In this document: positions 4,141-5,239 of the stretch, piece by piece | Position numbering within the stretch: the stretch's first letter is position 1 | How the letters are laid out: each line of letters starts with the position of its first letter | DNA from: Deltaproteobacteria bacterium | GTDB lineage: Bacteria > Desulfobacterota > Desulfobulbia > Desulfobulbales > BM004 | NCBI GenBank assembly: GCA_020346205.1 | Contig: CP070776.1 | Location: 1,315,823 to 1,321,061, forward strand | Length of the DNA: 5,239 nucleotides | Direction: 5' to 3' | Made by a program: the position numbers and the translations under genes | The notes under the pieces: model-generated | The model's database searches: none | The model's input: the letters and a program-made list of their open reading frames with translations, nothing else | What the model was told of the DNA's origin: nothing

Positions 4141-5239
4141 CTACCTACCTAGACCCAAGGCTTCGCGTTTATCTCCAACAAGCTGGTCAAAAAACTCTGC
4201 AGCCTGCAATGGATCGGGCTCCACATGAAACACTGCTCCGACAAGGCCCTTGAGGCCATTCAATGCCAGGTCCGTTACAGTCTGCGACCCGAGAATATTG
4301 GGTGGGTGGCCGAGATGCACGTGGATACCACTGGCCACAGCATACGTGGCAATGGCAGCTGCCTTTTCAGAGTACCATTCGGGTGAGGAGGCGCCCACCG
4401 GCAGGTCGCTGATGTCCACACCCAGGGCATCGGCAATAAGTGCGCACAGCTGCATAATGCGTGAGTTATCAACACAGCTGCCCATATGCACAACAGGGGG
4501 AATGCCCAGGCTGCCGCAAACTTCCTTGAGGCCAGGACCTGCCATTTCAATGGCACCAGGTACCAGTAAGCCGGCCTTGCCTGCAGCCGTAGTAACGCAA
4601 CCGGTGGCCAACACCAGGATATCCTTGGCTATCAGGGCCTTTGCCAGGCCTACATTGGCAGAATCCTGCTGCACCTTCGGATTGTTGCAGCCGACAATAC
4701 CGACACAGCCCCTTACCTTGCCTGCTTTGACCGCATCAAGAAAGGGATCAAGACTGCCACCCAGGGCGCCCAGAATTGCCTCGTTTGAAAAACCGGTCAT
4801 GATCTCCACTGGTTCCACGGGGATTTCCACCCTATCCATATTACGGCTTGCATAGCCGTCAATCGCCAACTCAACTATCTCCCTGGCCTGTTGCATGGCG
4901 GTTTCAGGCCTGAAGTCAAAATGGATGGCCCCGGTAAATTTTGCCTTGTTCGCTGTAGTGATAAACTTGGTGTGATAACAGGAAGCTGCCTGCACCAGGC
5001 TTGGCATGATACATTGATAATCAACAACAATGGCCTCAACAGCGCCTGTGACAATGGCCAGTTCAGTCATGAGGTGATTTCCTGCCATGGGTACACCCTG
5101 ACGCATGAGCAGTTCATTCCCTGTACAGCAGAGACCGGCCAGACTGATGCCTTTAGCTCCCTTAGCCTCTGCCTTGGCAATCATTTCAGATTCATTGGCA
5201 GCCTTATAGATCATTTCGGTAACAATCGGATTATGACCG
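4141..5239 (-). CDS. cooS: Anaerobic nickel CO dehydrogenase catalytic subunit, C-terminal part (runs off the window)
   Basis: The frame stays open to the right edge, giving the last 365 codons of a gene usually near 630-640; the ATG at 5214 is internal. CooS oxidises CO to CO2 at the Ni-Fe-S C-cluster, passing electrons to ferredoxin, or works in reverse in carbon fixation. All expected C-cluster ligands in this part are present. Counting from the first full codon: H2 (G-H-N-P), C38 (G-L-C-C-T-G-N-E), C76 (Y-Q-C-I-M-P), C184 (V-G-C-N-N-P-K), C214 (A-T-G-C-V-T-T), C255 (M-G-S-C-V-D-N) and the catalytic-site K292 (Y-S-E-K-A). Spacings such as 38, 30 and 37 residues agree with Carboxydothermus CODH-II. 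The B/D-cluster cysteines lie outside the window. The gene has its own terminator, and no cooC, cooA or acetyl-CoA synthase gene follows it here. Confidence 0.95.
   Translation of the reverse strand, partial: GHNPIVTEMIYKAANESEMIAKAEAKGAKGISLAGLCCTGNELLMRQGVPMAGNHLMTELAIVTGAVEAIVVDYQCIMPSLVQAASCYHTKFITTANKAKFTGAIHFDFRPETAMQQAREIVELAIDGYASRNMDRVEIPVEPVEIMTGFSNEAILGALGGSLDPFLDAVKAGKVRGCVGIVGCNNPKVQQDSANVGLAKALIAKDILVLATGCVTTAAGKAGLLVPGAIEMAGPGLKEVCGSLGIPPVVHMGSCVDNSRIMQLCALIADALGVDISDLPVGASSPEWYSEKAAAIATYAVASGIHVHLGHPPNILGSQTVTDLALNGLKGLVGAVFHVEPDPLQAAEFFDQLVGDKREALGLGR

Noticed and set aside
4250..4855. 201-codon open frame on the + strand, antisense to cooS
   Set aside because: It is a shadow of the strongly conserved cooS frame; its translation is Pro/Ser/Thr/Arg-rich with no recognisable domain.

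Overview
The window looks like chromosome of an anaerobic or microaerophilic bacterium, most plausibly a Desulfobacterota-type (sulfate-reducer-like) lineage. That is an inference from the gene set: a nickel CO dehydrogenase (CooS), a rubrerythrin-like protein with a rubredoxin domain, a flavodoxin-fold NAD(P)H oxidoreductase and a DUF4079 b-type membrane protein. No rRNA, tRNA, CRISPR array, transposase or integrase is visible. Eight genes can be supported, plus two clear terminators. No gene-free gap exceeds about 200 bases.

Layout. (1) Positions 1-282, +: the 3' end of a flavodoxin-fold NAD(P)H oxidoreductase. (2) 305-739, -: a four-helix DUF4079 membrane protein, converging on the first gene. 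(3) 740-873: a divergent intergenic region rich in inverted repeats, shared by the DUF4079 gene and the TfoX-domain gene at 874-1203, +. (4) 1315-2736, +: a tight three-gene cluster of a 92-residue conserved protein of unknown function, an exported intradiol ring-cleavage dioxygenase and a rubrerythrin-like protein. The first two overlap by 11 bases and the last two are 14 bases apart. (5) 2737-2931: an AT-rich gap with repeated AATACA half-sites, then a TPR protein (2932-3489, +) with a near-ideal ribosome binding site and a strong terminator. (6) 3572-4081, +: an isoprenylcysteine carboxyl methyltransferase-like membrane protein that starts only 24 bases after that terminator. (7) A terminator that can work in both directions (4081-4117) followed by a run of nine Gs. 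(8) 4141-5239, -: the C-terminal part of CooS, running off the right edge with its visible metal ligands intact.

The most unusual part is 1315-2736. An enzyme that needs O2 to cleave catechol-type rings, and that carries a signal peptide, is apparently co-transcribed with a rubrerythrin relative whose di-iron ligands look about half lost, and with a small conserved protein that may have a ferredoxin-like or dimeric alpha/beta fold. Whether this is a periplasmic aromatic or oxygen-handling module cannot be settled from sequence alone. The other genes look like ordinary single-gene units.
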